A stretch of 64,000 nt of DNA. Source: Roseovarius sp. ZX-A-9. Its GTDB lineage: Bacteria; Pseudomonadota; Alphaproteobacteria; Rhodobacterales; Rhodobacteraceae. Below the pieces are notes generated by a model. That model did no database searches and was not told where the DNA came from. It saw only the letters and a program-made list of their open reading frames with translations. The translations under genes were made by a program, and so were the position numbers. The DNA lies in NCBI RefSeq assembly GCF_028369135.1, contig NZ_JAPWHW010000002.1:1-64000 (forward strand), read 5' to 3'. Below, one piece after another: positions 54,406-63,041 of this stretch (its first letter is position 1; the number at the start of each line of letters is the position of its first letter).

Positions 54406-54948
54406 TCAGGCAGACGCGTGCTCGTGGCAGATCTTTTCGATCTCCGGCGGGGCCAGCAGAATGCTCAATAGCTTGCAATACCCGCCCGATCCGCGCGCGT
54501 CGAAATGGCGGCAAGTCCGGCAAATCCCGAACGGCTGAAACCCGTTGCGGCGCGCAGCAGCCTCCAGAACGCGGGCCAGAACATCGTGTAATTCGGCAAG
54601 CTCGTCCTGTGGGATTTCGCCAAGCGCACCCAGCAGGCGTGACTGCTCAAGAAGCGCCGCCTGCCCCGCCTCTGACAGATCGTAGCGGATCGACCGCCGG
54701 TCACTGTCAGAGCGTTCTTCCGTCACATAGCCCTTGCGCAGCAATGCCTTGAGCGTTTGTGACGCGGTGCCGCGCGTCGACCCCAGATACCCCGCCACAT
54801 GCGATGGCGCACGCGACAGATTATTGGCGCGCGACAGGTAATCCAGTGCGTTTCGCTGTGCGGGGTTCAGGTCGCCCGTCCAGCCATCGGCCGCGTCCAA
54901 TCGCGCCAACCGCGCGATCAGGGCGCGTATCTGATCCATTTCGTTCAT
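54406..54948 (-). CDS. MarR-family regulator with C-terminal cysteine cluster
   Basis: 180 residues from the ATG at 54948 (chosen so that the 14-bp inverted repeat upstream stays non-coding; the frame opens 19 codons earlier). Winged helix: NPAQRNALDYLSRANNLSRA, HVAGYLGSTRGTASQTLKAL, RSDSDRRSIRYDLSEAG. The last 38 residues hold cysteines at 143, 146, 158 and 174 (CRTC, GGYC, ICHEH), able to bind a metal or Fe-S cluster and so sense redox. Divergent from the exported-protein and redoxin genes. Confidence 0.82.
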   Translation of the reverse strand: MNEMDQIRALIARLARLDAADGWTGDLNPAQRNALDYLSRANNLSRAPSHVAGYLGSTRGTASQTLKALLRKGYVTEERSDSDRRSIRYDLSEAGQAALLEQSRLLGALGEIPQDELAELHDVLARVLEAAARRNGFQPFGICRTCRHFDARGSGGYCKLLSILLAPPEIEKICHEHASA

Positions 54949-54956
54949 ACGCCTTT

Positions 54957-54999
54957 GTAGCGAGTCGAAATTATCATTGCAATAGTTTCGACTCGCTAC
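54957..54999. promoter_or_regulatory. Perfect inverted-repeat operator between MarR and the exported-protein gene
   Basis: GTAGCGAGTCGAAA (54957-54970) and its exact reverse complement (54986-54999) with a 15-base AT-rich spacer that itself contains the palindrome ATTGCAAT. It lies 9-51 bp before the MarR start and 37-79 bp before the divergent gene, so a MarR dimer or pair of dimers could control both. Confidence 0.7.
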
Positions 55000-55035
55000 T
55001 ACCAATCACCTCATCAACCAATGGGAGACGAAACA

Positions 55036-55782
55036 ATGATGAAACATCTTGCACTCGGCGCGCTCTGCATCGCCGGAACCGCCGCGCTCGCCGACGGGGA
55101 TCATGCCCATCAGGGCGCGGTGATCACGGGTGAAACGGCCGGAACTGTCGCGGCCTTTGACATCCTGAAGGCGCATGTGCACCGCGAGGGGCGCGTGATC
55201 ACCTTTCACATGACGGCAAATGGCGCCGCCGGAACGGCCATGCCGGATGCCACGGGCGATTTTGCAGGCTCCGCCATCTGGGCCTATGTCTGGCCCACCA
55301 CCCTTGATCCTGAAACCGTCGGCTTCGAAAGTGGCACCGGCATTCTGGCGCTTGCAGCGACCAACCATCCCGATTTCGACGACACACCGCTTTATGATGA
55401 GAATGTCGACGGCGATACCGGAAACGATGGTGCGCATTGGCACAGCCATTGGCTGGTTTTGGTGGCAAACGACGATTGCGGTCCCGGCGCGCTCTCGGTG
55501 CGCGATATCCCGGCTGGCGAAACACCAAAGATGCCGGCAACCTGGCCCGGCGTGCCGATGTTCCTCGACAGCCCGGGATATACGCCGACATTCGACGGCC
55601 CGCAGATCACGATCAATGTGGCATTGGCGGCAGCAGAGGCAGATCTGATTGACACCGCGTCCTATGACGGCGTCACGGCGGCCTTGCGCATCAACGCCGA
55701 CCTGCACGCCCCGTTGGCCTGTGTCACGGATGTCTTCGACGTCGCATCAGGGGATCTGTCTCTGCCCGGCCGGGTCGACTGA
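55036..55782 (+). CDS. Exported protein of unknown function
   Basis: 248 residues from ATGATG at 55036, with GGGAG upstream. Signal peptide MMKHLALGALCIAGTAALAD; the mature protein starts DGDHAHQGAV and is rich in His, Asp and Thr. HWHSHWLVLVANDDC in the middle and a C-terminal ADLHAPLACVTDVFD could bind metal. No known family recognised. Its divergence from the MarR gene suggests it is the regulated target. Confidence 0.7.
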   Translation: MMKHLALGALCIAGTAALADGDHAHQGAVITGETAGTVAAFDILKAHVHREGRVITFHMTANGAAGTAMPDATGDFAGSAIWAYVWPTTLDPETVGFESGTGILALAATNHPDFDDTPLYDENVDGDTGNDGAHWHSHWLVLVANDDCGPGALSVRDIPAGETPKMPATWPGVPMFLDSPGYTPTFDGPQITINVALAAAEADLIDTASYDGVTAALRINADLHAPLACVTDVFDVASGDLSLPGRVD

Positions 55783-55795
55783 AAACTCTCACTGC

Positions 55796-55854
55796 GCGTT
55801 TCGCGAAATGCCAGATGCACTGGGCTTCGCGAAACGCAAGACTACCTGTGGTAG
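55796..55854. promoter_or_regulatory. Inverted repeats between the exported-protein and redoxin genes
   Basis: A perfect 12-bp inverted repeat GCGTTTCGCGAA (55796-55807) / TTCGCGAAACGC (55826-55837) with an 18-base gap, followed by CTACC-TGT-GGTAG (55842-55854). Could be an intergenic terminator, an operator, or both; no T run follows. Confidence 0.45.
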
Positions 55855-55902
55855 CGTGCCGTTTCAGACAATTGCGCCAACCACCAACGACAGGAGAGAA
55901 AA

Positions 55903-56376
55903 ATGAACACCGCACCCGACCTGATCGTATCGCAATGGTTCAACTCTGACGCTGCCTTGTCACTCGATGATCTGCGCGGCAAAGTGGTGGTGATCGAAGC
56001 GTTCCAGATGCTCTGCCCGGGCTGCATTCTGCACGGCATACCGCTGGCGCAGTCAGTACAGTGCGCCTTCCCGCCAGAAAAGCTCGCCGTAATCGGCCTG
56101 CACGCGGTGTTCGAGCATCATTCTGCAATGACCCCTACCTCGTTGCAGGCGTTCTTGCATGAATTCCGCGTAACCTTCCCCGTGGGTGTCGACACGGCGG
56201 GACCGGACGCCATTCCGTTGACCATGGCAGCCTACGGGCTTCGCGGAACACCCAGCCTGCTACTGATCGACCAGAACGGAAACCTGCGGGCACACCACTT
56301 TGGCCAGGTATCAGAGCTTCTTCTCGGCTCTCAGATCGGGGCGCTGCTGGCGGGGACCGAAACCCCGCGAACCTGA
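55903..56376 (+). CDS. Thioredoxin-fold redoxin (AhpC/TSA-like)
   Basis: 157 residues, no signal peptide, so cytoplasmic. CPGC at 38-41 after VVVIEAFQML, and a cis-proline segment RGTPSLLLID near 115, as in TlpA/AhpC-type redoxins. AGGAGAG upstream. Probably reduces a disulfide or peroxide. It lies 120 bp after the exported protein, perhaps in the same MarR-controlled unit. Confidence 0.8.
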   Translation: MNTAPDLIVSQWFNSDAALSLDDLRGKVVVIEAFQMLCPGCILHGIPLAQSVQCAFPPEKLAVIGLHAVFEHHSAMTPTSLQAFLHEFRVTFPVGVDTAGPDAIPLTMAAYGLRGTPSLLLIDQNGNLRAHHFGQVSELLLGSQIGALLAGTETPRT

Positions 56377-56644
56377 TCGGGGTTTCGCCCGGAGCCGCAC
56401 CGGGTATTCCAGCGCTTGCGAAATCTGGCCATAGCACCTGCATCATCTAGAAGACGCCGAAATCTTCCGTCCGGTTTTCAGTACAAAACATGTTTGAATT
56501 AGACCGGCGCATTCCCATTCATTTCAATTCGCCCCCAAGCATGGACATTTCCCGAAAGCGTCGATTATCTGGGCGGGCGAAGCGGCATTTTGCGTTTGCA
56601 AGACTCATGTGCCGCGGAACTTTTCCATTTCGGGAGTATGAAAC

Positions 56645-57739
56645 ATGGATCGTCGTAGTTTTATTCGTAAAGCAGGTATTGCCGGTGCGGGTGCCGCCGC
56701 CACGGCTCTGGCCTCACCGGCCATTGCCCAGGGCAACATCACCTGGCGCATGGTCACCACATGGCCAAAGAATTTCCCCGGCCTTGGCGTCGGCGCGCAG
56801 CGTCTGGCGGATCGTATCACGGCAGCCTCGGGCGGCCGCCTGACCGTTCAGGTCTACTCGGCAGGCGAGCTGGTGCCGCCGCTGCAATCGCTGGATGCCG
56901 TGATTGATGGCACCGCGGAAATGAGCCACGGGGCGGCTTACTATTGGCAGAACAAATCCCCTGCCCTGTCGTTCTTTACCGGCGTGCCTTATGGCATGAC
57001 CACGCCCGAGCTGACCGCATGGGTCCGCTTCCTCGGCGGTCAGGAAATCTGGGACGAAATCTATGACCAGTTCGGCGTGCAGGGCTTCTTGTCGGGCAAC
57101 ACCGGCACCCAGGCCGGTGGCTGGTTCCGCGACGAACTCAACAGCGTCGAGGACGTCAAGGGCGTTCGTTTCCGCACGCCCGGCCTGGGTGGTCAGGTCT
57201 GGGAGAAACTGGGCGCTACGGTCACCAACATGGCGGCTGGCGAAATTTTCCAGGCGCTGCAATCGGGCACCCTCGACGCCGCCGAATTCGTCGGCCCCTA
57301 CAACGATCTGGCGCTCGGGTTCTACCAGGTCGCCAAGAACTACTACATGCCGTCCTTCGTGGAATCGGGTCTGGCGACCGAACTTGTCGTGGACAAGAAG
57401 AAGTATCAGGAACTGCCTGACGATCTTCAGGCAATCATCCGCGATGTGAGCCAGGCGGAATACGATCAGGTTTCGGCCGATTTCATCGCCAATGACCCGC
57501 GTGCGCTGAAAACGCTGGTCGAAGATCATGGCGTGATTGTCCGCAACTTCCCCGAAGACATCATGGAAGCGGGCGCCAAGGCCTCGGTCGAGCTGGTAGA
57601 GGAACTGCGCAACAGCGACGATCCGCTGGTCAAGAAGACCACCGAAAGCTTCATCGAGGCGCTGAACCTAGTGCGGGCCCGTACCGAAAAGATCGACTCG
57701 CCCTATGTCGCGGCGCGCGCAAAGTACCTCAAGTACTGA
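56645..57739 (+). CDS. dctP: TRAP transporter substrate-binding protein (DctP family)
   Basis: 364 residues. Twin-arginine signal MDRRSFIRKAGIAGAGAAAT ending SPAIAQG, so exported folded by Tat. Mature part begins ITWRMVTTWPKNFPGLGVGA, typical of TakP-like TRAP proteins that bind 2-oxo acids or related carboxylates; RFRTPGLGGQVWEKLG and GTLDAAEFVGPYND are family motifs. The membrane genes are on the other strand, converging on it. 56377-56644 holds no supported gene. Confidence 0.88.
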   Translation: MDRRSFIRKAGIAGAGAAATALASPAIAQGNITWRMVTTWPKNFPGLGVGAQRLADRITAASGGRLTVQVYSAGELVPPLQSLDAVIDGTAEMSHGAAYYWQNKSPALSFFTGVPYGMTTPELTAWVRFLGGQEIWDEIYDQFGVQGFLSGNTGTQAGGWFRDELNSVEDVKGVRFRTPGLGGQVWEKLGATVTNMAAGEIFQALQSGTLDAAEFVGPYNDLALGFYQVAKNYYMPSFVESGLATELVVDKKKYQELPDDLQAIIRDVSQAEYDQVSADFIANDPRALKTLVEDHGVIVRNFPEDIMEAGAKASVELVEELRNSDDPLVKKTTESFIEALNLVRARTEKIDSPYVAARAKYLKY

Positions 57740-57760
57740 TAACCGCCCCCATGCGAAACC

Positions 57761-57789
57761 AAAGGCCCGGCAGATTTTACCGGGCCTTT
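57761..57789. terminator. Bidirectional terminator between dctP and dctM
   Basis: Perfect 10-bp stem AAAGGCCCGG/CCGGGCCTTT with a nine-base loop and a T run on the plus strand and an A-rich mirror on the other, between convergent genes. Confidence 0.8.
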
Positions 57790-57796
57790 TTGCGTT

Positions 57797-59188
57797 CTAC
57801 CCGGCCACCATCCGCGGCAACCAGGTAACGATCTGGGGAAACGCGAACAGCACCGCAATCGCGATGATCTGCAACACGACAAAAGGCAGAATACCCCGGT
57901 AGATCGCACTTGTCGGCAATTCGGCGGGAGCCACCCCGCGCAGGTAGAACAGCGCGAAACCGAAGGGCGGAGTCAGGAACGAGGTCTGCAGGTTCACCCC
58001 CACCAGAACCCCCAGCCAGACCGGATCGACATCCAGTGCCAGCAACACCGGCGCGGTAATCGGGATCACGATGAAGATGATTTCGAACGTGTCCAGAATA
58101 AACCCCAGGAAGAACATGATCATCATCACAACCGCGACCGCCGCCAGCGTTCCGCCGGGCAGGTTGCTGAGAAATTCATGCACCAGATTGTCACCGCCCA
58201 TCATCCGGAACACCACCGAGAACACCGATGCGCCCAACAGGATGACAAACACCATGCTGGTGATCGTCGCCGTGGCGATCACCGTTTCGCTGAGGATCAA
58301 AAAGGACAGGCGCCAACGCAGCGCCGCCAGGATCATCGCGCCCACCGCCCCCACAGAGGCGGCCTCGGTCGGTGTCGCAATCCCGCCAAGGATCGACCCC
58401 AGCACCGCGAGGATCAGCAGCAGCGGCGGGATCAGCGCGACGAACACCTCGCGCACAAGGGTGCTCTTGTCTTCCGCCGAAACCGGCGTTGCTGGGCAGG
58501 ATGCGGGATCGGTCACCGCCTTGAACAGAACCCAGAACAAATAGAGCGAGACCAGCAACAGACCGGGCAGCAAGGCACCGGCAAAGAGGTCGCCCACCGA
58601 AACCGGCGTCGGCGCGAAATTGCCCTTGGCCATCTGCACCTGGCTGTTGATGCCCGACAGCATGTCGCCCATGAAGATCAGCACCGTCGATGGCGGAATA
58701 ATCTGCCCCAGCGTACCGCTGGCGCAGATCACTCCAGTCGCCAGCTTCGGATCATAACCTGCGCGCAGCATCGCCGGCAGTGAGATCAGCCCCATCGTCA
58801 CCACGGTCGCGCCGACCACGCCGGTCGAGGCGGCCAGCATCGCGCCAACCAGAACCACCGAGATACCCAGCCCGCCGCGCATATTTCCGAACAGCTTGCC
58901 CATGGTCAGCAACAGTTGCTCGGCAATCTGGCTGCGTTCCAGCATCACCCCCATGAAGATGAACAGCGGCACGGCGACCAGCACCTCGTTGGTCATGAAA
59001 CCGATATAGCGGTTGGGCAGCGACCCGAAATTCGACGGATCGAACACCCCAAAGGCCATCCCGACACCGCCGAACAGCAGCGACACACCGGCCAGCGTGA
59101 ACGCGACCGGAAAGCCGATCAGCAGGAAGCCGATCACGCCAAAGAACATCAGAGCGGCGAGCAGTTCGCCAATCAGTACCGGTTCCAT
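57797..59188 (-). CDS. dctM: TRAP transporter large permease (DctM)
   Basis: 463 residues with about 12 hydrophobic segments. GFPVAFTLAGVSLLFGGVGM, VPLFIFMGVMLERSQIAEQL and SGTLGQIIPPSTVLIFMGD are DctM hallmarks. Uses an ion gradient rather than ATP. Start overlaps the dctQ stop by one base (TGATG). Confidence 0.9.
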   Translation of the reverse strand: MEPVLIGELLAALMFFGVIGFLLIGFPVAFTLAGVSLLFGGVGMAFGVFDPSNFGSLPNRYIGFMTNEVLVAVPLFIFMGVMLERSQIAEQLLLTMGKLFGNMRGGLGISVVLVGAMLAASTGVVGATVVTMGLISLPAMLRAGYDPKLATGVICASGTLGQIIPPSTVLIFMGDMLSGINSQVQMAKGNFAPTPVSVGDLFAGALLPGLLLVSLYLFWVLFKAVTDPASCPATPVSAEDKSTLVREVFVALIPPLLLILAVLGSILGGIATPTEAASVGAVGAMILAALRWRLSFLILSETVIATATITSMVFVILLGASVFSVVFRMMGGDNLVHEFLSNLPGGTLAAVAVVMMIMFFLGFILDTFEIIFIVIPITAPVLLALDVDPVWLGVLVGVNLQTSFLTPPFGFALFYLRGVAPAELPTSAIYRGILPFVVLQIIAIAVLFAFPQIVTWLPRMVAG

Positions 59189-59766
59189 CAGGCGGCTCCC
59201 TTGGGCGGTTCAGAGCGAATTTTATCCGGGCTGTAGCGCATCGGTTCGGGGACCAGATGCGCATTGCCCGACAGCACGAGGATCGAACGGATCGCCATGG
59301 CCAGTCCCTGAAGTGCAATGAGAACGGCAAACGCGATGACGAAACTCTTCAGAATGAAAAGCCCCGGCATTCCACCAACATTCGCCGAGCCTTCGTGATA
59401 GCGCCACGCGCGCTGCACGAAAGGCATGGAATATGCGAAAACCACCCAGGTAAACGGCAGCAGGAAGAAAATCACCCCGATCAGATCGGCCAATGCGCGG
59501 GTCCGCAGCCGTGCCGGGCGATAGAAGATATCCACCCGGACATGATCGTCACGCAACAGCGCAAAACCCGCCACGGCGGTGAACATCGCACCATTCAACC
59601 AGATGTAGAGGTCCTGCATCCACAGATAGCTGACCGAAAAAAGGTATCGTTGAACGACCACGGTAAAACACACCGCGACAATGCCCAGAGAAAGCCAGGC
59701 GAATGTTCTGCCGACAACAAGGTTAACGGTGCATATGGATGCGGCAATTCGTGCAAGAAAACGCAA
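59188..59766 (-). CDS. dctQ: TRAP transporter small permease (DctQ)
   Basis: 192 residues, four membrane segments; SVSYLWMQDLYIWLNGAMFT and REDHVRVDI-like LRDDHVRVDIFYRP identify DctQ. Coupled to dctM. Together with the convergent dctP they form one uptake system. Confidence 0.88.
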   Translation of the reverse strand: MRFLARIAASICTVNLVVGRTFAWLSLGIVAVCFTVVVQRYLFSVSYLWMQDLYIWLNGAMFTAVAGFALLRDDHVRVDIFYRPARLRTRALADLIGVIFFLLPFTWVVFAYSMPFVQRAWRYHEGSANVGGMPGLFILKSFVIAFAVLIALQGLAMAIRSILVLSGNAHLVPEPMRYSPDKIRSEPPKGAA

Positions 59767-59888
59767 CGTCCCGCTCCCTTTCTGATCGTTTCGATTGGTA
59801 TCTCAGCAAGTCAATCAAAGTGCAGCGCAAAGATGTCAAGATTTAATGCGTTTTGCGTTTCTGCTGTTCCCGGAAAATGCAAAGCGAA

Positions 59889-60662
59889 TCAATGGGTCAG
59901 TATCTGGCTCAGAAACTGCTGGGTCCGGTCAACACGCGGGTTGTCAAAGAAGGCATCAGGCGTGTTTTGCTCCACGATTTCACCGCCATCCATGAAGATC
60001 ACCCTGTCGGCCACGGAGCGGGCAAAGGACATCTCGTGGGTGACGCAGAGCATCGTCATGCCAGTATTTGCCAGCTCGATCATTACGTCCAGCACCTCCT
60101 TGATCATCTCGGGGTCCAAGGCTGACGTGGGTTCGTCAAACAACATGATCGAGGGGTTCATGCACAGCGATCTGGCGATTGCGACCCGCTGTTGCTGGCC
60201 ACCGGAAAGCTGACCGGGATACTTGTCCTTCTGCTCAGAAATTCCGACCCGCTCAAGGTAGCGCAATGCTGTTTTTTCGGCCTCGGCGCGGGGCATGTTG
60301 CGCGCCCAGATCGGGGCAAAGCACAGGTTGTCGAGAATGGTCATGTGCGGAAACAGGTTGAACTGCTGAAACACCATGCCGACCTCGCGCCGGACCTGAG
60401 TGATGTTCTTGCTGTTTTCATTCAGCAAGGTGCCGTTGACCTTGATGATCCCTTCCTGGTGCTCTTCCAGATGGTTGATGCAACGGATCAGTGTGGACTT
60501 CCCCGAACCAGAGGGACCGCAGATAACGATGCGCTCGCCTTTGGTGACGCTCAGATCAATGTTCTTGAGAACGTGGAAATCGGAATACCACTTGTTGACG
60601 CCCTTCATCTCGATGACGATCTCGTCCTCAGAGCCAATCTGGCTTTCGATTGTGTCGGTCAT
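59889..60662 (-). CDS. aapP: General amino-acid ABC transporter ATP-binding protein
   Basis: 257 residues from the ATG at 60662 (frame open 23 codons earlier). Walker [12 protein letters not shown], signature [15 protein letters not shown], Walker [13 protein letters not shown], and [20 protein letters not shown] of the amino-acid (PAAT) subgroup. Last gene of aapJ-aapQ-aapM-aapP. Powers uptake of a broad range of L-amino acids in this family. Confidence 0.9.
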   Translation of the reverse strand: MTDTIESQIGSEDEIVIEMKGVNKWYSDFHVLKNIDLSVTKGERIVICGPSGSGKSTLIRCINHLEEHQEGIIKVNGTLLNENSKNITQVRREVGMVFQQFNLFPHMTILDNLCFAPIWARNMPRAEAEKTALRYLERVGISEQKDKYPGQLSGGQQQRVAIARSLCMNPSIMLFDEPTSALDPEMIKEVLDVMIELANTGMTMLCVTHEMSFARSVADRVIFMDGGEIVEQNTPDAFFDNPRVDRTQQFLSQILTH

Positions 60663-60684
60663 GATCGTCTCCGCAAGTTCTGTG

Positions 60685-61785
60685 TTAACGTTTTTGCGCG
60701 GACGGGCCGCGCCGTTCCAGCTCGCGCCCATAAAGGCTGAGGCTATAGCAGATCAACCAGTAGACGAAGGCGGCAAAGACATAGGCCTCTGCCTGAAAGC
60801 CCAGCCAGGTGGTATCAAGCGAGGCGTTCTTGATCATGCCGAGGAAATCCAGCAGCCCGACGATGATCACCAGCGACGTATCCTTGAACAGCGCAATGCA
60901 ACGCCCGACCAGAGGGGGCAGAACGTGGCGCAACGCCTGAGGCACGACGATAAAGGCAATCGTGCGCGCCCGGCTCACTCCCAGCGCCAGCGCAGCCTCG
61001 GTCTGGCCCGCCGGAATGGCCTGAAGACCACCGCGTACCACCTCTGCCATGTAGGCGGCTGAAAACAGGATCATGGCGATCTGGATGCGCAGCAGATTAT
61101 TGATCACCAGATCGGGGGGCAGGAACAGCGGCATCATCACCGAGGCCATGAACAGGATCGTGATCAACGGCACACCGCGCAACAGTTCGATGAACGCCAC
61201 ACAAAGCGATTTCACCACGGGCGGTCCATAATACCGACCAAGCGCCAGAAGCACCCCCAAAGGGATAGAGACGATCACTCCGACCAGCGCCAGCATGATG
61301 CTGAGCATCAACCCGCCCCAGAGCGATTGATCCACTTCGCGCATCCCGAACGCGCCACCGATCATGAACAGCGCAAAGACCGGCAGGATCGCCCAAGCCA
61401 CGATCAGAACAATCCCACGCACCCGGTTCGTGTAGGTCAGCGCCGCAAGCACGATCAACGCAATCGCGCAGACTGCGGGACGCCAACCCAGTTCCTGCGG
61501 ATAAACACCCATCATAAGAACATTAAACTTGTCCACGATGAACGGCCAGCAGGCCCCGCCCGCCTGCCGGCAGTTGTCGGCATCACCGAAAAAGGTGGCG
61601 CGGACAAACATCCAATCCACCAGCCCTGGCAGCGTAAGCGCCAGGATCGCCAGCAGGATCAACGTGACAACAGTGTCCTTCCAGCCCCCGAACAGGTTCG
61701 CGCGCAACCAAGCCCGTGGTCCGACCCGGTTGGATGGGGCCGGTCGTGCGGGCGCTGGTTGGAAAATTATGGTGTTGTCGTCCAT
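60685..61785 (-). CDS. aapM: General amino-acid ABC transporter permease AapM
   Basis: 366 residues from the ATG at 61785, which has GAAAGG upstream and lies 4 bp after the aapQ stop; an upstream start at 61803 would overlap aapQ. HisM-type permease: [20 protein letters not shown] then [20 protein letters not shown], the EAA-like loop. Confidence 0.88.
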   Translation of the reverse strand: MDDNTIIFQPAPARPAPSNRVGPRAWLRANLFGGWKDTVVTLILLAILALTLPGLVDWMFVRATFFGDADNCRQAGGACWPFIVDKFNVLMMGVYPQELGWRPAVCAIALIVLAALTYTNRVRGIVLIVAWAILPVFALFMIGGAFGMREVDQSLWGGLMLSIMLALVGVIVSIPLGVLLALGRYYGPPVVKSLCVAFIELLRGVPLITILFMASVMMPLFLPPDLVINNLLRIQIAMILFSAAYMAEVVRGGLQAIPAGQTEAALALGVSRARTIAFIVVPQALRHVLPPLVGRCIALFKDTSLVIIVGLLDFLGMIKNASLDTTWLGFQAEAYVFAAFVYWLICYSLSLYGRELERRGPSAQKR

Positions 61786-61789
61786 CCGG

Positions 61790-62962
61790 CTACCTTTCGA
61801 CATGCAGAACGCGGGCGTTCAGATAGTTCATGCCAAGCGAAATGATGAGGTTGATTGTCAGATAGACCGCCATCCACATCCCGATGATCTCGACTGCCTG
61901 CCCATTCTGCCCGATGATCGTCCCGCCGATAGAAACCATGTCGGGATAGCCGATCGCCACCGCCAGAGAGCTATTTTTCACGAGGCTAGCGTAATCATTC
62001 GTCGTGGCCGGAATCGTGACCCGCAACGCCTGTGGCAACAGCACCTTGCGCGTGACCACCGCGTTCGAGACCCCCAGCGCGTTGGCCGCTTCGATCTGGC
62101 CGGCCTGAACCGACTGGATGCCGCTGCGGACATTCTCGCCGATATAGGCGGCCGTATAGAGCACCAACCCGATCAGCAGCGATGCAAATTCGGGCTTCAT
62201 CGCAAGCCCGCCCTTGAAGTTGAAACCTGCATAGACCGGCAGTTCGCTACTGATTGGGCGCCCGGTTGCCAGGTAGGCAATACCCGTCAGGATCACGAAT
62301 ATCCCCAAGCCGCCCCAGAACCCCGGCATCGGCCTGCCGGTGCGCATCTTGTAGGTCACTGCCCACCGCCAGAACCCCAGGCCCAGAGCCAAGGCAGCCA
62401 GTGCGGCGGTCAGGAAAATCGAAAACCCTGCTTCGGCCATCGGGCGCGGCAGGTAAAAGCCGCGTTTGGAAAGGTAGACCCCTTCCACCAGCTCGATCGC
62501 GGCGCGCGGATGCGGCAACGCCGCAAGCACGACGGAATAGATAAAGAACAGCGTCAGAAGCAGCGGCAGATTTCGCAGCGTTTCCACGTAGATCGCGGCA
62601 ACCTTGGCCAGCAGCCAATTATGCGAAACCCGGGCGATCCCGACGAAAACGCCCAGAATGGTAGCGAATACCACCGCCAGAAACGAAACGAAAAGCGTAT
62701 TCAGTATCCCCACCAGAAAGGCGTAGCCATAACTGCGCGTGGGATTGTACGCGATCAGGCTGTCACCGATCGGCAGGCCCGCTTCATGGTCCAGAAACTC
62801 AAATCCGCTTTCGATCCCGCGCAGCGCAAGGTTTTCCTGCGTATTGGTGAACAGCACGTAAACGATGCCGAGAACGACAGTAAGAACAACTGCCTGAGAC
62901 AGTGCAGACCCAATGTTCTGCACCGAAAAGCCAGGTTTCGCCGTTCTTTTGGTGAAGGACAT
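61790..62962 (-). CDS. aapQ: General amino-acid ABC transporter permease AapQ
   Basis: 390 residues from the ATG at 62962, preceded by GTGGAAG; a GTG four codons earlier is possible. GENVRSGIQSVQAGQIEAAN then ALGVSNAVVTRKVLLPQALR is the EAA loop. Longer than HisQ because of the extra periplasmic and membrane segments typical of AapQ. Confidence 0.88.
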   Translation of the reverse strand: MSFTKRTAKPGFSVQNIGSALSQAVVLTVVLGIVYVLFTNTQENLALRGIESGFEFLDHEAGLPIGDSLIAYNPTRSYGYAFLVGILNTLFVSFLAVVFATILGVFVGIARVSHNWLLAKVAAIYVETLRNLPLLLTLFFIYSVVLAALPHPRAAIELVEGVYLSKRGFYLPRPMAEAGFSIFLTAALAALALGLGFWRWAVTYKMRTGRPMPGFWGGLGIFVILTGIAYLATGRPISSELPVYAGFNFKGGLAMKPEFASLLIGLVLYTAAYIGENVRSGIQSVQAGQIEAANALGVSNAVVTRKVLLPQALRVTIPATTNDYASLVKNSSLAVAIGYPDMVSIGGTIIGQNGQAVEIIGMWMAVYLTINLIISLGMNYLNARVLHVER

Positions 62963-62991
62963 TTTCGCTTCCACTATGACGTCATTTTGGT

Positions 62992-63015
62992 GCGGTTGGC
63001 TGTTACGCCAACCGC
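62992..63015. promoter_or_regulatory. Intercistronic hairpin between aapJ and aapQ
   Basis: Perfect 9-bp stem GCGGTTGGC/GCCAACCGC with a six-base loop. On the minus-strand transcript no T run follows it, so it more likely protects or partly stops the abundant aapJ message than fully terminates. Confidence 0.6.
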
Positions 63016-63041
63016 TTTTTCAGGCAAATCGCCGGGTAGGT

